Positions 1 to 9,500 of a stretch of DNA of 64,000 nucleotides are shown one piece after another (position 1 is the stretch's first letter; every line of letters begins with the position of its first letter). This DNA is from a candidate division KSB1 bacterium. GTDB taxonomy: Bacteria; Zhuqueibacterota; Zhuqueibacteria; Zhuqueibacterales; Zhuqueibacteraceae. Position numbers and translations under genes: made by a program. Location of the stretch: contig JAPDQB010000001.1 of NCBI GenBank assembly GCA_034506175.1, forward strand, positions 186,001 to 250,000, written 5' to 3'. The notes below the pieces were generated by a model. The model did no database searches. It worked only from the letters and a program-made list of their open reading frames with translations, and was not told the DNA's origin.

Positions 1-130
1 GATAACCGATTTCTTTGCTGCGCTCAAAAACTGCCACCCGCAATCCAGCGCGGCCGGCGGCAATGGCGGCGCTCAAACCGGCAGGTCCGGCGCCAGCGAT
101 CAGGATGTCGTAAGTGTTCCGTTGAGGCAT
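1..130 (-). CDS. FAD-dependent oxidoreductase, N-terminal fragment
   Basis: The first 43 residues of a flavoprotein lie on the minus strand; the rest is beyond the left edge. After a short lead the sequence has the beta-alpha-beta dinucleotide-binding fingerprint GAGPAGLSAA, then a second strand ending VAVFER, where the acidic residue would bind the adenosine ribose. This start resembles the geranylgeranyl reductase and general NAD(P)/FAD oxidoreductase families. The substrate cannot be told from this fragment. The ATG is at 128-130. Confidence 0.75.
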   Translation of the reverse strand, partial: MPQRNTYDILIAGAGPAGLSAAIAAGRAGLRVAVFERSKEIGY

Positions 131-243
131 CATCAAAAGTGAATTTACGAGAAGTTGATGCGGATTGGCTTAGGCAGGGGAATTCAAATGCATACAGATG
201 ACGAATTGTTTTTCAGCACTATCAGACATGTAAGATGCAAATG

Positions 244-612
244 TCATTGCGTTACGAGCTTGTATGCCAGGCTGCTGTTGGCCTGTGCCAGCAGCGCTTG
301 CCACTCTTGCTCCGGAGCGCCGCAATCTCGCGCCGAGCGCAGCAGCGCGGCTAAAAACGGCGTGTCCGGAGGATGTTCCTGCAACGCTTCGCGGGCGCGC
401 GCCAGCAGCGGTTCAATTGCCGGGCGGTATCGCAACTCTCCGAGAATCTCGGCAGCCAACATTCGTGTTTCCGGCACCGGGTGATGCAAGGCGCCGATCA
501 GTCGCTCCGGATAACTCCGCGCCTCCGCGGCAGCCAGATCGCATCCGCAGAACGGACAAATCTTTGCGTCGGATGGAATGATTTTCCAACAGCCGGGACA
601 AAAGTAAGTCAT
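244..612 (-). CDS. Zinc-ribbon plus HEAT-like protein
   Basis: A 122-residue protein with two parts. Residues about 5-25 form a zinc ribbon with two CxxC knuckles (CPGC and CPFC). Residues about 35-65 look like one HEAT/armadillo-type helical repeat (ALHHPVPETRMLAAEILGEL). Such proteins usually act as scaffolds, and no catalytic motif is visible. It is transcribed toward the oxidoreductase fragment, with a 113-bp gap. The Shine-Dalgarno is weak (GAGAAC before ATG). Function unknown. Confidence 0.65.
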   Translation of the reverse strand: MTYFCPGCWKIIPSDAKICPFCGCDLAAAEARSYPERLIGALHHPVPETRMLAAEILGELRYRPAIEPLLARAREALQEHPPDTPFLAALLRSARDCGAPEQEWQALLAQANSSLAYKLVTQ

Positions 613-677
613 GTTCTCAAGCCGTTTGCTATGCCGCCAATACAGCGATTTTGCAAATTGACATCGATTGGTTCACC

Positions 678-1862
678 TCACTTGCCCAGGCTGGTGAAGC
701 GCAGGCGGCCCAGATAAACCAGGGCCGTGCCGATCACCATGGCGATGACATAGCCATAAGGAAAGCTGCCGGCGATCAAGCCAACCAGAATCGTGATCGG
801 AAATTCCGTCCGCTGCTCTGCGATGTCGCGCACCAGCAAGATCATGGTCAAGCCTTCGAACAAAAGCAGAACGCCCAAGACCGGCAAAGGAAAAACCGCC
901 ACGATGGCGTCGAAGTCCTCCCCGAAAAACAATCCCATCACCAAAAACATCGCCCCGTAAATGATGACCGATCCGCCGGTGCGTCCGCCGAAGGCATAGT
1001 GTCCGGCCATGCCGCCGGAGCCGTGACAGGTCGGCACGCCGCCGAAGAAAGGATTGATGAGATTCATCAACGAATAGGTCAGGCTGATTTGGCGCACCTG
1101 CAGCGGCCGGTCGGGAAACAAATCGGCTGCGACCTGGCGGGTGGCGAGAATGGAGTTGCCCAACGACAGCGGAATTTGCGGCAGCGCCAGCACAACCAAC
1201 CCGGTGACAATCTCCGGCCATTGCGGCACTCGCACCTGCGGCAGACCAAAGCCGGCGCGCTGTGCCAGATCAGCCATGTCCAACTTGAAAGCCAAAGCAT
1301 AAATCAGCCCCCATGCGATGACGAAGAGCGCGGCAGGATACTTGCGATTGCCGATGAATGCCACGGTGATGGCGAAACTGGCGGCCGCTAAAATGTAGCC
1401 GGTTGCGCCATCCGCTTGCACGTATTCTTTGAGCGCCAGCCCAGCAAGCTGCAGGCCGAGCCCGAATTGGATGCCGCGCACCACACTCTTGGGGACAACG
1501 CGCGCGAGCCAATCGATCAAGCCGGTTACCGAGAGCAGCAGCATGAGGACGCCGATGGCAAGCCCGGCGCCGTACAGAATCGCACCGTCGATTTTTTGGG
1601 CGATGACGATGGCCGCCATGGCCTTGAGCGGTTGCACCGGCATCGGTAGGCGATAGCGCAAGGCAGTCAGGATCGACATGATGCCAAACATGACGAGCAC
1701 GCTGGTGCCATCGAGTTTCGCGGCCAGGGAGATGCCGACCAGCAATGGCAAATCCGTGCCAATATCTCCAAACGCGCCGGCGAGCTCGTTGCGGTCGAAC
1801 CGAATGCCAGGGCCGGCAGGTTTGGCCGAAACGATCGTGGCAGTGGGTTTGAAATTTGTCAT
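678..1862 (-). CDS. MOT1-type molybdate/sulfate transporter
   Basis: A 394-residue polytopic membrane protein related to the SulP-like MOT1 family of high-affinity molybdate transporters, often annotated putative sulfate/molybdate transporter. The N-terminal NELAGAFGDIGTDLPLLVG and the later MPVQPLKAMAAIV are the paired family signatures, and a repeat containing PTCHGSGGMAGHYAFGGRTG follows in the second half. The start at 1860-1862 has AAGGA nine bases upstream; a longer frame reaches the hairpin at 1901 but has no such site. It follows an MFS gene in the same direction. The only other Mo-related gene here is the broken msrP at 11 kb. Whether the substrate is molybdate or sulfate is not settled by sequence. 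Confidence 0.85.
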   Translation of the reverse strand: MTNFKPTATIVSAKPAGPGIRFDRNELAGAFGDIGTDLPLLVGISLAAKLDGTSVLVMFGIMSILTALRYRLPMPVQPLKAMAAIVIAQKIDGAILYGAGLAIGVLMLLLSVTGLIDWLARVVPKSVVRGIQFGLGLQLAGLALKEYVQADGATGYILAAASFAITVAFIGNRKYPAALFVIAWGLIYALAFKLDMADLAQRAGFGLPQVRVPQWPEIVTGLVVLALPQIPLSLGNSILATRQVAADLFPDRPLQVRQISLTYSLMNLINPFFGGVPTCHGSGGMAGHYAFGGRTGGSVIIYGAMFLVMGLFFGEDFDAIVAVFPLPVLGVLLLFEGLTMILLVRDIAEQRTEFPITILVGLIAGSFPYGYVIAMVIGTALVYLGRLRFTSLGK

Positions 1863-1900
1863 GGACGAAATTCCTTGAAATGAAACCCGATAAACCAACA

Positions 1901-1922
1901 GTGCAATGCTAAAGCATTGCAC
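1901..1922. repeat. Short hairpin GTGCAATGC / GCATTGCAC
   Basis: A perfect 9-bp inverted repeat with a TAAA loop. It contains the stop codon of the MFS gene and sits 39 bp before the MOT1 start. The half CTAAAGCATTGCAC recurs at about 48457-48470, so this may be a dispersed element; it has no T-tract typical of a terminator. Confidence 0.55.
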
Positions 1923-3120
1923 GGCGGCTTTTTGCCAGCCGCCACATCATCAGCGCCCCGAGCAAACAGAATCCCGCGGCGTAAGCGAACCCCGCTGCCG
2001 GAGAGAATTTCGCCCACAAAAATCCCACCACCACACTCGAAACAAAATCGCCGAGGCCGTTGACGGTGGCCAGCACGCCGAAACCGGTGGCGTGAATTTC
2101 GGCAGGCAACAGCTCCGCGGCTAAAGCGCGCTCCAGCGCATCTTCAACGGCGATGAAGACGCCGCCGAGACAGAACAAAAACGTGAGTGGCCAATAGCCC
2201 GACGGCGAAAACAAGAAACCGAGATTCATGATGACCGCGGCAAAATAGCCGAGCGTGAGCAAGCGGCCCTTGCCCCAACGGTCTCCCAACGCGCCCACCG
2301 GCAAAGAAGCAGCGGCATAGATGACATTGTGAATGACGTAGAGACTCATCGCCAGTTGCGCCGCTTTGGCCGCTTCATGCGTTTCAACGAGAATTTGAGT
2401 AGCGCGCAAAATCAGTAGCGTGTGGGCAAAATCGCCGATGCCAAACAATGCGACAGCCACGAGAAAACGGCGAAACGACGACGGCAATCCGCGCAAGCTG
2501 GCAGCGAAATGCAAACTGTGATTCGGCGGAATACGTCGGGCGCGAACAACAAAGGCAAAAATGGCGGCGGCAAGCATTCCGGGAATAATCGTGATGAAAA
2601 ATATCTGGCGATAAGGCAGCAGCGTCACCAGCCATATCGCGGCGAGCGGGCCAAGAATCGCGCCGAGGGTGTCCATGGCGCGATCGAGTCCAAAGGCTTT
2701 GCCGTAGTGCGCCGGTTCCACCGAATCCGCTAAAATCGCATCACGCGCGGGTGAGCGAGCGCCGCGTCCCATCCACGCCGCACTGCGGCTGAACAACACG
2801 TGCCACCACGAAGTCGCCAGGCCAATCGTGGCTTTGAAGATGCCGGTGAGCACGTAGCCGGTGACCGCCACTGGTTTGCGCTTGCCGCTGCGATCACAGA
2901 ACCAGCCCGACCACAATTTGCTGAAGCTCGACAGCGCGTCGGAGACGCCTTCGATCACACCAAGCGCCCACGGCGCGGCGCCGAGCGTCGCCAAAAACAC
3001 CGGCAAAATCGTCGTCGCCGTTTCGTGGCCAAGATCGCTGAACAGGCTCACGAGACCGATGGCGACGACGTTGCGTGTGAGCCAGGTTTTATTGGCTGTG
3101 GATGGTTTTGCTGTTTCCAT
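1909..3120 (-). CDS. MFS transporter
   Basis: A 403-residue major facilitator with about 12 hydrophobic segments. The loop between helices 2 and 3 has GWFCDRSGKRKPV, matching the MFS motif A, and the second half repeats it as VGALGDRWGKGR. GRGARSPARDAILAD resembles bacterial MFS proteins annotated as drug or sugar efflux pumps. No substrate can be named. ATG at 3118-3120 has GTGGA five bases upstream. Its last codons run into the hairpin before the MOT1 gene, so the two are probably co-transcribed. The arsC gene lies 167 bp upstream on the same strand, which is weak grounds for linking the pump to arsenic. Confidence 0.85.
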   Translation of the reverse strand: METAKPSTANKTWLTRNVVAIGLVSLFSDLGHETATTILPVFLATLGAAPWALGVIEGVSDALSSFSKLWSGWFCDRSGKRKPVAVTGYVLTGIFKATIGLATSWWHVLFSRSAAWMGRGARSPARDAILADSVEPAHYGKAFGLDRAMDTLGAILGPLAAIWLVTLLPYRQIFFITIIPGMLAAAIFAFVVRARRIPPNHSLHFAASLRGLPSSFRRFLVAVALFGIGDFAHTLLILRATQILVETHEAAKAAQLAMSLYVIHNVIYAAASLPVGALGDRWGKGRLLTLGYFAAVIMNLGFLFSPSGYWPLTFLFCLGGVFIAVEDALERALAAELLPAEIHATGFGVLATVNGLGDFVSSVVVGFLWAKFSPAAGFAYAAGFCLLGALMMWRLAKSRRAML

Positions 3121-3287
3121 TTATCCACATGCTCATCGTTCTCAAAACAAAAACTCCTTACTCGTTGAGACATCCCCATGAGAGCAAATGGGGATGATCA
3201 GTCCCTTCTCGAGACATAACGCGAACTCCATCGCAAAGTATAACGAGTATTTCATGAAGCGCAGACGATGCTGGCCTTGGAATGCGC

Positions 3288-3698
3288 TTACGCCAAAAGC
3301 ACGGCCAGCTTCTGCTCGATTTGATCGCGAATCTCGCGGAATTTGGCCAATCTTTCCTCCTCGGTTCCCGTTGCCACTGAGGGGTCTTCGAAGCTCCAGT
3401 GCCACCTTGTTTTGTTGGTGGGAAAATAGGGACAGGTTTCATTCGCGTTGTCACACACCGTAATCACGTAATCGAATTCCATCCCCAGATATTTGTCGAT
3501 GTGATCCGAAGTGTGACTTGAAATGTCGATGCCCTTCTCCGCCATGGCCTTGATGGCCAACGGATTGACGCGAGTCGATTGCGTGCCGGCGCTGCAGACT
3601 TCATAGCGATCGCCGGCAAGATGGCGCAGCAGGCCTTCGGCCATTTGACTGCGGGCGGAATTGTGCGTGCAGATGAAAATGACGCGTTGTTTATTCAT
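3288..3698 (-). CDS. arsC: Arsenate reductase, thioredoxin-coupled type
   Basis: A 136-residue protein of the low-molecular-weight phosphatase-like ArsC family, which reduces arsenate to arsenite. The P-loop C10-THNSA-R16 carries the nucleophilic cysteine. Cys82 and Cys89 (VCDNANETCP) provide the shuttle disulfide reduced by thioredoxin; this 10/82/89 spacing is that of the Staphylococcus aureus enzyme. The start at 3698 is chosen because it puts the P-loop at the family position and lies seven bases from GGA; an ATG three bases upstream is possible. No arsR or arsenite pump is adjacent, although an MFS transporter follows. Confidence 0.93.
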   Translation of the reverse strand: MNKQRVIFICTHNSARSQMAEGLLRHLAGDRYEVCSAGTQSTRVNPLAIKAMAEKGIDISSHTSDHIDKYLGMEFDYVITVCDNANETCPYFPTNKTRWHWSFEDPSVATGTEEERLAKFREIRDQIEQKLAVLLA

Positions 3699-3837
3699 CA
3701 TTTTTCCAGGCGCGTTGGCCGGGAGCTGATCACTCAAATTTTTCAACATAATTACGAAATAACCATATGCCCTTTCCAGTATAAAAAAATATGAGTAGAG
3801 ATGGCGTTTTTAGACAAGGGCTCGAGCAAATAGCTTC

Positions 3838-6711
3838 TCAGCTTTCATACGCTTCCATCGGCGGGCAGGCGCAAACGAGATGGCGGTCACCGTAGGCGCT
3901 GTCAATGCGCCCCACCGCCGGCCAAAATTTGCGGGCGCGCACCCACGGCAGCGGAAACACCGCCCGTTCGCGCGAGTAGGGAAAATTCCATTGGTCTGAC
4001 GCGATCATTTCGGCGGTGTGCGGCGCATTTTTCAAAACATTCTTCTCGCGATCTGCCACGCCAGCCTCGATTTCCTCGATTTCCTTTCGAATGGCGATCA
4101 TCGCCTCGCAGAAACGGTCGAGTTCCTCCTTCGACTCGCTTTCAGTCGGCTCGATCATCAGCGTGCCCGCCACCGGAAAAGAAACCGTCGGCGCGTGAAA
4201 GCCGTAGTCCATCAAACGTTTCGCAATATCCTCCACTTCGATACCGGCACTGGTTTTGAAGCGGCGCATGTCGAGAATGAACTCATGCGCCACCCCGCCG
4301 TGCGTGCCGCGATAAAGAATGGGATAATATTTCGACAAGCGCTGCGCCATGTAATTCGCATTCAGAATCGCCGCCTTGGTCGCCTGTGTCAAACCCTCGC
4401 CGCCCATCATCGCGATATAAGCCCACGAAATCACCAAAATATTGGCGCTGCCCCAGGGCGCCGCGGAAACCGGACCGATGGCTTTTTCGCCGCCTGTTGC
4501 AACCACTGGATGCGATGGCAAAAATTTCGCCAAATGGCTGGCCACGCCAATCGGCCCCATGCCCGGGCCGCCGCCGCCGTGCGGAATGCAAAAGGTTTTG
4601 TGCAGATTGACGTGACACACATCGGCGCCCAACTCGGCCGGGCGGCACAAACCGACTTGCGCGTTGAGATTGGCGCCGTCCATGTAAACTTGGCCGCCAT
4701 TGCTGTGAACGATCGCGCAAATTTCTTTGATCGACTCTTCGAAGACACCGTGCGTTGAAGGATAGGTCACCATCAGCGCCGCCAGCTTGTCACGATGCTG
4801 CTCGGCTTTGGCTTTGAGATCGGCGACGTCGATGTTGCCTTGTTCATCACATTTCACCACCACCACCTGCATTCCTGCCATCGCCGCGCTCGCCGGATTG
4901 GTGCCGTGCGCCGATTGCGGAATCAAACAAATTTTTCGCTGCCCCTCGCCGCGGCTGTGATGATATCCACGAATGACGAGCAAGCCGGTATATTCGCCCT
5001 GCGCGCCGGAATTCGGCTGTAAGGACACGGCGCTGAACCCGGTGATTTCGGCCAGCCAGCTCGAAAGCTGTCGAAAAATTTCCTGATAGCCTTCGGCTTG
5101 CTCGAGCGGAACAAACGGGTGCAGCTTGCTCAACTCCGGCCAGGTGATCGGCAGCATTTCAGCGGTGGCGTTGAGCTTCATGGTGCAGGAACCGAGCGGA
5201 ATCATGCTGGTGGTCAGCGACAAATCTTTGGCTTCGAGCCGGCGCAAATACCGCAGCATCTCGGTTTCCGAATGATATTTGTTGAAAACCGGATGTTGTA
5301 AATAAGCCGATTGTCGTTTCATGCCGCCGTTGTAACCGGGCGCCAATTCTGCAGCTAATTTTTCAACGGTGAAATCGCGTGGGCGGCTCAACGCAAAAAT
5401 ATCGAACAACGCCGTCAAGTCACCGGCACCAACCGTTTCGTCGAGTGCGATGCCCAGCGTGCCGTCGCTGTAGCGGCGAAAATTGATTTGGCGAACTTCA
5501 GCCCTGGCCAAAATCGCGTCGAGAGAACGATCGCCAATGTCAACACGCAGCGTGTCAAAAAAATCCTCGTGTACCATGCGATAACCGAGACGTTTGAGGC
5601 CTGCCGCCAAAACTTTCGCCAACCCGTGAACGCGCTCGGCAATTTTTTTCAAGCCTTGCGGGCCGTGATAAACCGCGTACATGCCGGCAATCACCGCGAG
5701 CAACACCTGCGCGGTGCAAATATTCGAGGTGGCCTTTTCGCGGCGAATGTGCTGCTCGCGCGTTTGCAGCGCCATGCGATAAGCTTTGCGGCCTTGCGGA
5801 TCAACCGAGACGCCGATGAGGCGTCCGGGCAATTGACGTTTGCAGGCATCGCGCGTTGCCAGATAAGCCGCGTGCGGGCCGCCATAACCAAGCGGCACGC
5901 CGAAGCGCTGCGTATTGCCGACTGCCGCGTCGGCGCCAAATTCCCCGGGTGGAATCAGCAACGCCAGGCTCAACAAATCCGCCGCGACAGCAACGAGCGC
6001 GCCAGCCGTGTGCGCTTCATTGCAGAAGTCGCGATAATCCTCAATCGCGCCGTCGGTGGCGGGATATTGCAGCAAGGCGCCAAAAACTTTTTCGGTAAAT
6101 TTGAACTCGCGATAATTGCCGACAATGATTTCAAGGCCCAACGCCTGCGCGCGCGTTTGCACCACGCTGATGGTTTGCGGATGACAGAGCTCCGACACAA
6201 AAAACTGCGCCTGCCGCGGTTGCTTTTTCACACTATAAAACATCGCCATCGCTTCCGCCGCCGCAGTTGCTTCATCGAGCAACGAAGCGTTGGCAATCTC
6301 GAATCCCGTCAACTCCATCACCATCGTCTGGAAATTGATGAGCGCCTCCAACCGCCCCTGCGCGATCTCGGCCTGATACGGCGTGTACGGCGTGTACCAG
6401 CCGGGATTCTCGAGAATGTTGCGCCGAATCACCGGCGGGGTGATGGTGTCATAATAGCCCATGCCGATATACGAGCGGTAAATTTTATTTTTGGCGGTAA
6501 TTTTTTTCAGCTCAGTTAAAAGCTCATACTCGCCATACGTTGTGTCAATTTTTAAAGGACGATCGGAGCGAACGACCTCCGGCACGACCGTTGCGATAAA
6601 TGTGTCGAGAGACGAGGCGTTCAGCGTTTGCAACATTTGTGCAATTTCATTTTCATCCGGTCCAATATGCCGCCGCGCGAAGGTATCAGGACGGGCAAGA
6701 TCGATTGACAT
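3838..6711 (-). CDS. gcvP: Glycine dehydrogenase (decarboxylating), P protein
   Basis: A 957-residue PLP enzyme, the full length of single-chain bacterial GcvP. It decarboxylates glycine and passes the aminomethyl group to lipoyl-GcvH. The PLP lysine is in [18 protein letters not shown] (about Lys705), and the N-terminal half carries [10 protein letters not shown] and the duplicated pseudo-domain. The start at 6709-6711 follows AGGAG at good spacing; the frame extends 11 codons further without support. gcvH lies upstream on the same strand after a 352-bp spacer with an inverted repeat. No gcvT is in the window, so the system must be completed elsewhere. Confidence 0.97.
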   Translation of the reverse strand: MSIDLARPDTFARRHIGPDENEIAQMLQTLNASSLDTFIATVVPEVVRSDRPLKIDTTYGEYELLTELKKITAKNKIYRSYIGMGYYDTITPPVIRRNILENPGWYTPYTPYQAEIAQGRLEALINFQTMVMELTGFEIANASLLDEATAAAEAMAMFYSVKKQPRQAQFFVSELCHPQTISVVQTRAQALGLEIIVGNYREFKFTEKVFGALLQYPATDGAIEDYRDFCNEAHTAGALVAVAADLLSLALLIPPGEFGADAAVGNTQRFGVPLGYGGPHAAYLATRDACKRQLPGRLIGVSVDPQGRKAYRMALQTREQHIRREKATSNICTAQVLLAVIAGMYAVYHGPQGLKKIAERVHGLAKVLAAGLKRLGYRMVHEDFFDTLRVDIGDRSLDAILARAEVRQINFRRYSDGTLGIALDETVGAGDLTALFDIFALSRPRDFTVEKLAAELAPGYNGGMKRQSAYLQHPVFNKYHSETEMLRYLRRLEAKDLSLTTSMIPLGSCTMKLNATAEMLPITWPELSKLHPFVPLEQAEGYQEIFRQLSSWLAEITGFSAVSLQPNSGAQGEYTGLLVIRGYHHSRGEGQRKICLIPQSAHGTNPASAAMAGMQVVVVKCDEQGNIDVADLKAKAEQHRDKLAALMVTYPSTHGVFEESIKEICAIVHSNGGQVYMDGANLNAQVGLCRPAELGADVCHVNLHKTFCIPHGGGGPGMGPIGVASHLAKFLPSHPVVATGGEKAIGPVSAAPWGSANILVISWAYIAMMGGEGLTQATKAAILNANYMAQRLSKYYPILYRGTHGGVAHEFILDMRRFKTSAGIEVEDIAKRLMDYGFHAPTVSFPVAGTLMIEPTESESKEELDRFCEAMIAIRKEIEEIEAGVADREKNVLKNAPHTAEMIASDQWNFPYSRERAVFPLPWVRARKFWPAVGRIDSAYGDRHLVCACPPMEAYES

Positions 6712-7063
6712 ATAAAAACTCCTGAATATCACAATACGGATCACGTCAAATGGAACAATCCATGAATTTGAACCATAAACTTAAAAACACGGAGAAAAAG
6801 GAGCAGGCGGAGTTTCACGGAGAAGCGCAATGATCAATTGTATATAGTGCAGATTTCATTGCAGTTTAAAATCAGGGTAATCTCCGGGACACTCTGCGTT
6901 CTCCATTACTACGTGGTTTAAAAAATCCTTGCTGAAAAAAATATGCTGCAAGATAAATCCACCCATACAAAAACCAAATCCCGCGCTTCCACATTTTTTC
7001 GAAACGGGAAAGGCGGGATGCAGGAAAACTCGAACCCAGTGTTGCGGGATACCGAACATTGAC
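6712..7063. other. gcvH-gcvP spacer with no convincing gene
   Basis: This 352-bp gap holds a long imperfect inverted repeat (6788-6915, listed separately). A 71-codon minus-strand frame crosses the right arm and overlaps the gcvH stop, but has no family resemblance. No glycine-riboswitch pattern was recognised, although a covariance search would be needed to exclude one. Confidence 0.6.
6788..6915. repeat. Inverted repeat of the CACGGAGAA type
   Basis: The left arm (6788-6825, plus strand) starts CACGGAGAAAAAGGAG. The right arm (6878-6915) read on the minus strand starts CACGTAGTAATGGAG. The arms align over about 38 bases with roughly ten differences, around a 52-base loop. Similar purine-rich CACGGAG/GGAGAACGCAGAG palindromes are common dispersed repeats in environmental bacterial genomes. 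It may act as an mRNA structure between gcvH and gcvP. Confidence 0.6.
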
Positions 7064-7441
7064 TCAGGCAATCTCTTTCTGATAATCCTCAGCCGATAAA
7101 AGATTCTCGACTTCCTCTCGATTCGATAATTTAATTTTGATCAGCCAGCCCTCGCCGTAGGGGTCCTGATTGATCAACTCGGCGTGCTCGGCCAGCTTGG
7201 CATTCACTTCCGTAATGGTTCCGCTCAAGGGCGCGAACAACTCCGAAACGGTTTTGACGGCTTCGATCGTGCCAAACGGTTGCATCTGCGTCGTGGCGGT
7301 ATTGACGGCAGGAAGCTCGACAAACACGATGTCGCCCAGTTCGCTCTGCGCATAATCGCTGATGCCGATTGTCGCCACCTCACCGTCGAGTCGCACCCAT
7401 TCGTGTTCTTTGGTATACAACAAGTCCACAGGAAATTTCAT
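7064..7441 (-). CDS. gcvH: Glycine cleavage system H protein
   Basis: A 125-residue lipoyl carrier protein that shuttles the aminomethyl intermediate between the P and T proteins. The lipoylation site is Lys63 in GTIEAVKTVSEL, and the N-terminal YTKEHEWVRLDGEVATIGIS is the classic GcvH opening. Length is normal. It lies 84 bp downstream of accC and 352 bp upstream of gcvP on the same strand, so the four genes could share transcripts, although the spacers argue for internal promoters or processing. Confidence 0.97.
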   Translation of the reverse strand: MKFPVDLLYTKEHEWVRLDGEVATIGISDYAQSELGDIVFVELPAVNTATTQMQPFGTIEAVKTVSELFAPLSGTITEVNAKLAEHAELINQDPYGEGWLIKIKLSNREEVENLLSAEDYQKEIA

Positions 7442-7525
7442 AAGTCATGCCTCGCAAATTTTTTATCAAAAACCCGACTCAATATTTATGTCCATTTTTC
7501 CCTCCAGCGCAACGTGAATGTTGTA

Positions 7526-8896
7526 TCACGCCGCCAAAGCCGGCTGCGTCTCCATTTTGAGCCGCTTGAAAAACTGCTCGAGGTATTTCGTATCAAACTT
7601 GCCGGATTGAAAATCGTGATCGGCCATCACTTTTTGATGAAATGGTATCGTCGTGCTGATGCCTTCGATGATGAATTCGTCCAGCGCCCGTTCCATGCGT
7701 TCGATGGCCTCGGGCCGGGTTTTGCCGTGCGCGATCAACTTGGCAATCAATGAGTCGTAAAACGGCGGAATTTTATAACCGGCGTAGGCATGCGTGTCGA
7801 CGCGAATGCCGATGCCGCCGGGCACGTGCAACGACTTGATCAAACCCGGTGATGGCCGAAATCCGTTTTCCGAATCTTCGGCGTTAATGCGGCACTCGAT
7901 CGCATGGCCGCGCATTTTGAAATTCGGATTGATGTTGTCCAGCCGCTCGCCGCGCGCCACGCGAATCTGTTCTTTCACCAAATCCAGGCCAAACACCGAC
8001 TCGGTCACTGGATGCTCGACTTGAATGCGCGTGTTCATCTCCATGAAATAAAACTCGCCGTCCTGGTAGAGAAATTCAATCGTGCCGGCGTTGACGTAGT
8101 TGACGCTTTTGGCGCCGGCGACCGCCGCCTCGCACATGCGCCGGCGAATTTCCGGCGTGATGGCCGGCGACGGCGATTCTTCCACCAGCTTCTGGTGCTT
8201 GCGCTGAATCGAACATTCGCGCTCGCCCAGGGAGAAAACGTTGCCGTGCATGTCGCCGATCAGTTGCACTTCGATGTGGCGTGGATGGTCGAAATATTTT
8301 TCCATGTAAACCGAAGGGTTTCCAAATGCGGCTTCGGCCTCGGCTTGCGCCTGTTTGAAGGAATTTTCCAATTCGCTTTCTTCGCGCACGATGCGCATGC
8401 CCCGACCGCCGCCGCCGGCTGTGGCTTTGATGATGACCGGATAGCCGAGCTCCGCCGCCACGTTCAACGCGGCTTTGACATCAGGCAGCACGCCGTTACT
8501 GCCGGGAATCGTCGGCACGCCGGCTCGCCGCATGGTTTCTTTGGCCAGCGCCTTGTCGCCCATCGCCGTGATCATTTCCGGCGAGGGGCCGATGAACTTG
8601 ATATCGCAGGAGGCGCACACTTCGGCAAATTGCGCATTCTCCGACAAAAAACCATAGCCGGGATGAATCCCCTCGGCATTGGTCACTTCCGCGGCGCTGA
8701 TCAGACGCGGAATATTCAAATAACTTTCACGGCTCGGCCCGGGCCCGATGCACACGGCTTCATCGGCAAAGCGCACGTGCAGTGACTCGGCGTCGGCTTC
8801 GGAATAAACCGCCACGGTTTTGATGCCCAATTCCTTGCACGCGCGAATCACGCGCAGGGCGATCTCGCCGCGATTGGCAATCAGAATTTTTTTCAA
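7526..8896 (-). CDS. accC: Acetyl-CoA carboxylase, biotin carboxylase subunit
   Basis: A 456-residue ATP-grasp enzyme that carboxylates biotin on AccB, the first half-reaction of acetyl-CoA carboxylase. It opens with [19 protein letters not shown], has the ATP-binding glycine loop [14 protein letters not shown], and the catalytic/metal region [16 protein letters not shown]. The length matches stand-alone AccC rather than a fused pyruvate or propionyl-CoA carboxylase. Its ATG overlaps the accB stop by four bases (8893-8896), so translation is coupled. The carboxyltransferase subunits are not in the window. Confidence 0.97.
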   Translation of the reverse strand: MKKILIANRGEIALRVIRACKELGIKTVAVYSEADAESLHVRFADEAVCIGPGPSRESYLNIPRLISAAEVTNAEGIHPGYGFLSENAQFAEVCASCDIKFIGPSPEMITAMGDKALAKETMRRAGVPTIPGSNGVLPDVKAALNVAAELGYPVIIKATAGGGGRGMRIVREESELENSFKQAQAEAEAAFGNPSVYMEKYFDHPRHIEVQLIGDMHGNVFSLGERECSIQRKHQKLVEESPSPAITPEIRRRMCEAAVAGAKSVNYVNAGTIEFLYQDGEFYFMEMNTRIQVEHPVTESVFGLDLVKEQIRVARGERLDNINPNFKMRGHAIECRINAEDSENGFRPSPGLIKSLHVPGGIGIRVDTHAYAGYKIPPFYDSLIAKLIAHGKTRPEAIERMERALDEFIIEGISTTIPFHQKVMADHDFQSGKFDTKYLEQFFKRLKMETQPALAA

Positions 8897-9387
8897 GTTT
8901 TTTCGACCCGAAAGAGCGGCTGGTTATATTCGACCGGTTGGCCGTTTTCAACGAGAATTTCGGCAATCCGGCATGGAAATTCGGCTTCGATTTCGTTCAT
9001 TAACTTCATGGCTTCGATGATGCACAAAACCTGGCCCTTGCTCACCGTGGTGCCGATTTGAACGTAAGGATCGGCATCCGGTCCCGGCGCGCGATAGAAC
9101 GTGCCAACCATCGGCGATTTGATCTCAATGAGATTTTTGGCTGGGGCTGGTGCTTCCGCAGCGGTTTTGGGCAGCTCACCAGACGGCGCCGGAGACGGTG
9201 ACACCGCCGGAGCCGGCGTGGCTGCGGTGGGAATTTGCACGTGCGTCATCGGAAACGGCGGCGCCAGGTGGGAATTGCTTGGGTATTTCGAAATTTTGAC
9301 CTTGCGTCCCCACCGGGAGACTTCCAGGTCCGCGATGCCACTCTCTTCGACGATTTTCACCAATCGCCGGATTTCGTCTTCATTCAT
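8893..9387 (-). CDS. accB: Biotin carboxyl carrier protein of acetyl-CoA carboxylase
   Basis: A 164-residue protein that carries biotin between AccC and the carboxyltransferase. The biotinylation motif is EAMKLMNE with Lys128. An Ala/Pro-rich flexible linker (about residues 52-85) separates it from the N-terminal region beginning [17 protein letters not shown]. The domain order and length are typical of AccB. A strong sigma-70-like promoter lies about 70 bp upstream, and accC follows with a four-base overlap. Confidence 0.96.
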   Translation of the reverse strand: MNEDEIRRLVKIVEESGIADLEVSRWGRKVKISKYPSNSHLAPPFPMTHVQIPTAATPAPAVSPSPAPSGELPKTAAEAPAPAKNLIEIKSPMVGTFYRAPGPDADPYVQIGTTVSKGQVLCIIEAMKLMNEIEAEFPCRIAEILVENGQPVEYNQPLFRVEKT

Positions 9388-9459
9388 GCCTCTTCCTCCA
9401 GCCCCCGGAAATTTTTTCTTGACTGCTTTTCATCAATGCGTTACTTCTTGGGACAGGTC

Positions 9460-9488
9460 AATATAAATGATTATCATAAAAAAGTCAA
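9460..9488 (-). promoter_or_regulatory. Sigma-70-type promoter for accBC
   Basis: On the minus strand TTGACT (9483-9488) and TATATT (9460-9465) are separated by exactly 17 bases. Start of transcription would be near 9453, leaving a leader of about 65 bases before the accB ATG. It lies directly after the RNA ligase stop codon, so accBC has its own start. Confidence 0.7.
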
Positions 9489-9500
9489 CTGCAATCTTGA

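Noticed and set aside
6712-7063. Glycine riboswitch near the gcv genes
   Set aside because: No paired-aptamer pattern was recognised by eye; the spacer is explained by an inverted repeat. A covariance-model search would decide.
6856-7071. 71-codon frame after gcvH
   Set aside because: It crosses an inverted-repeat arm and overlaps the gcvH stop; no family match was recognised.
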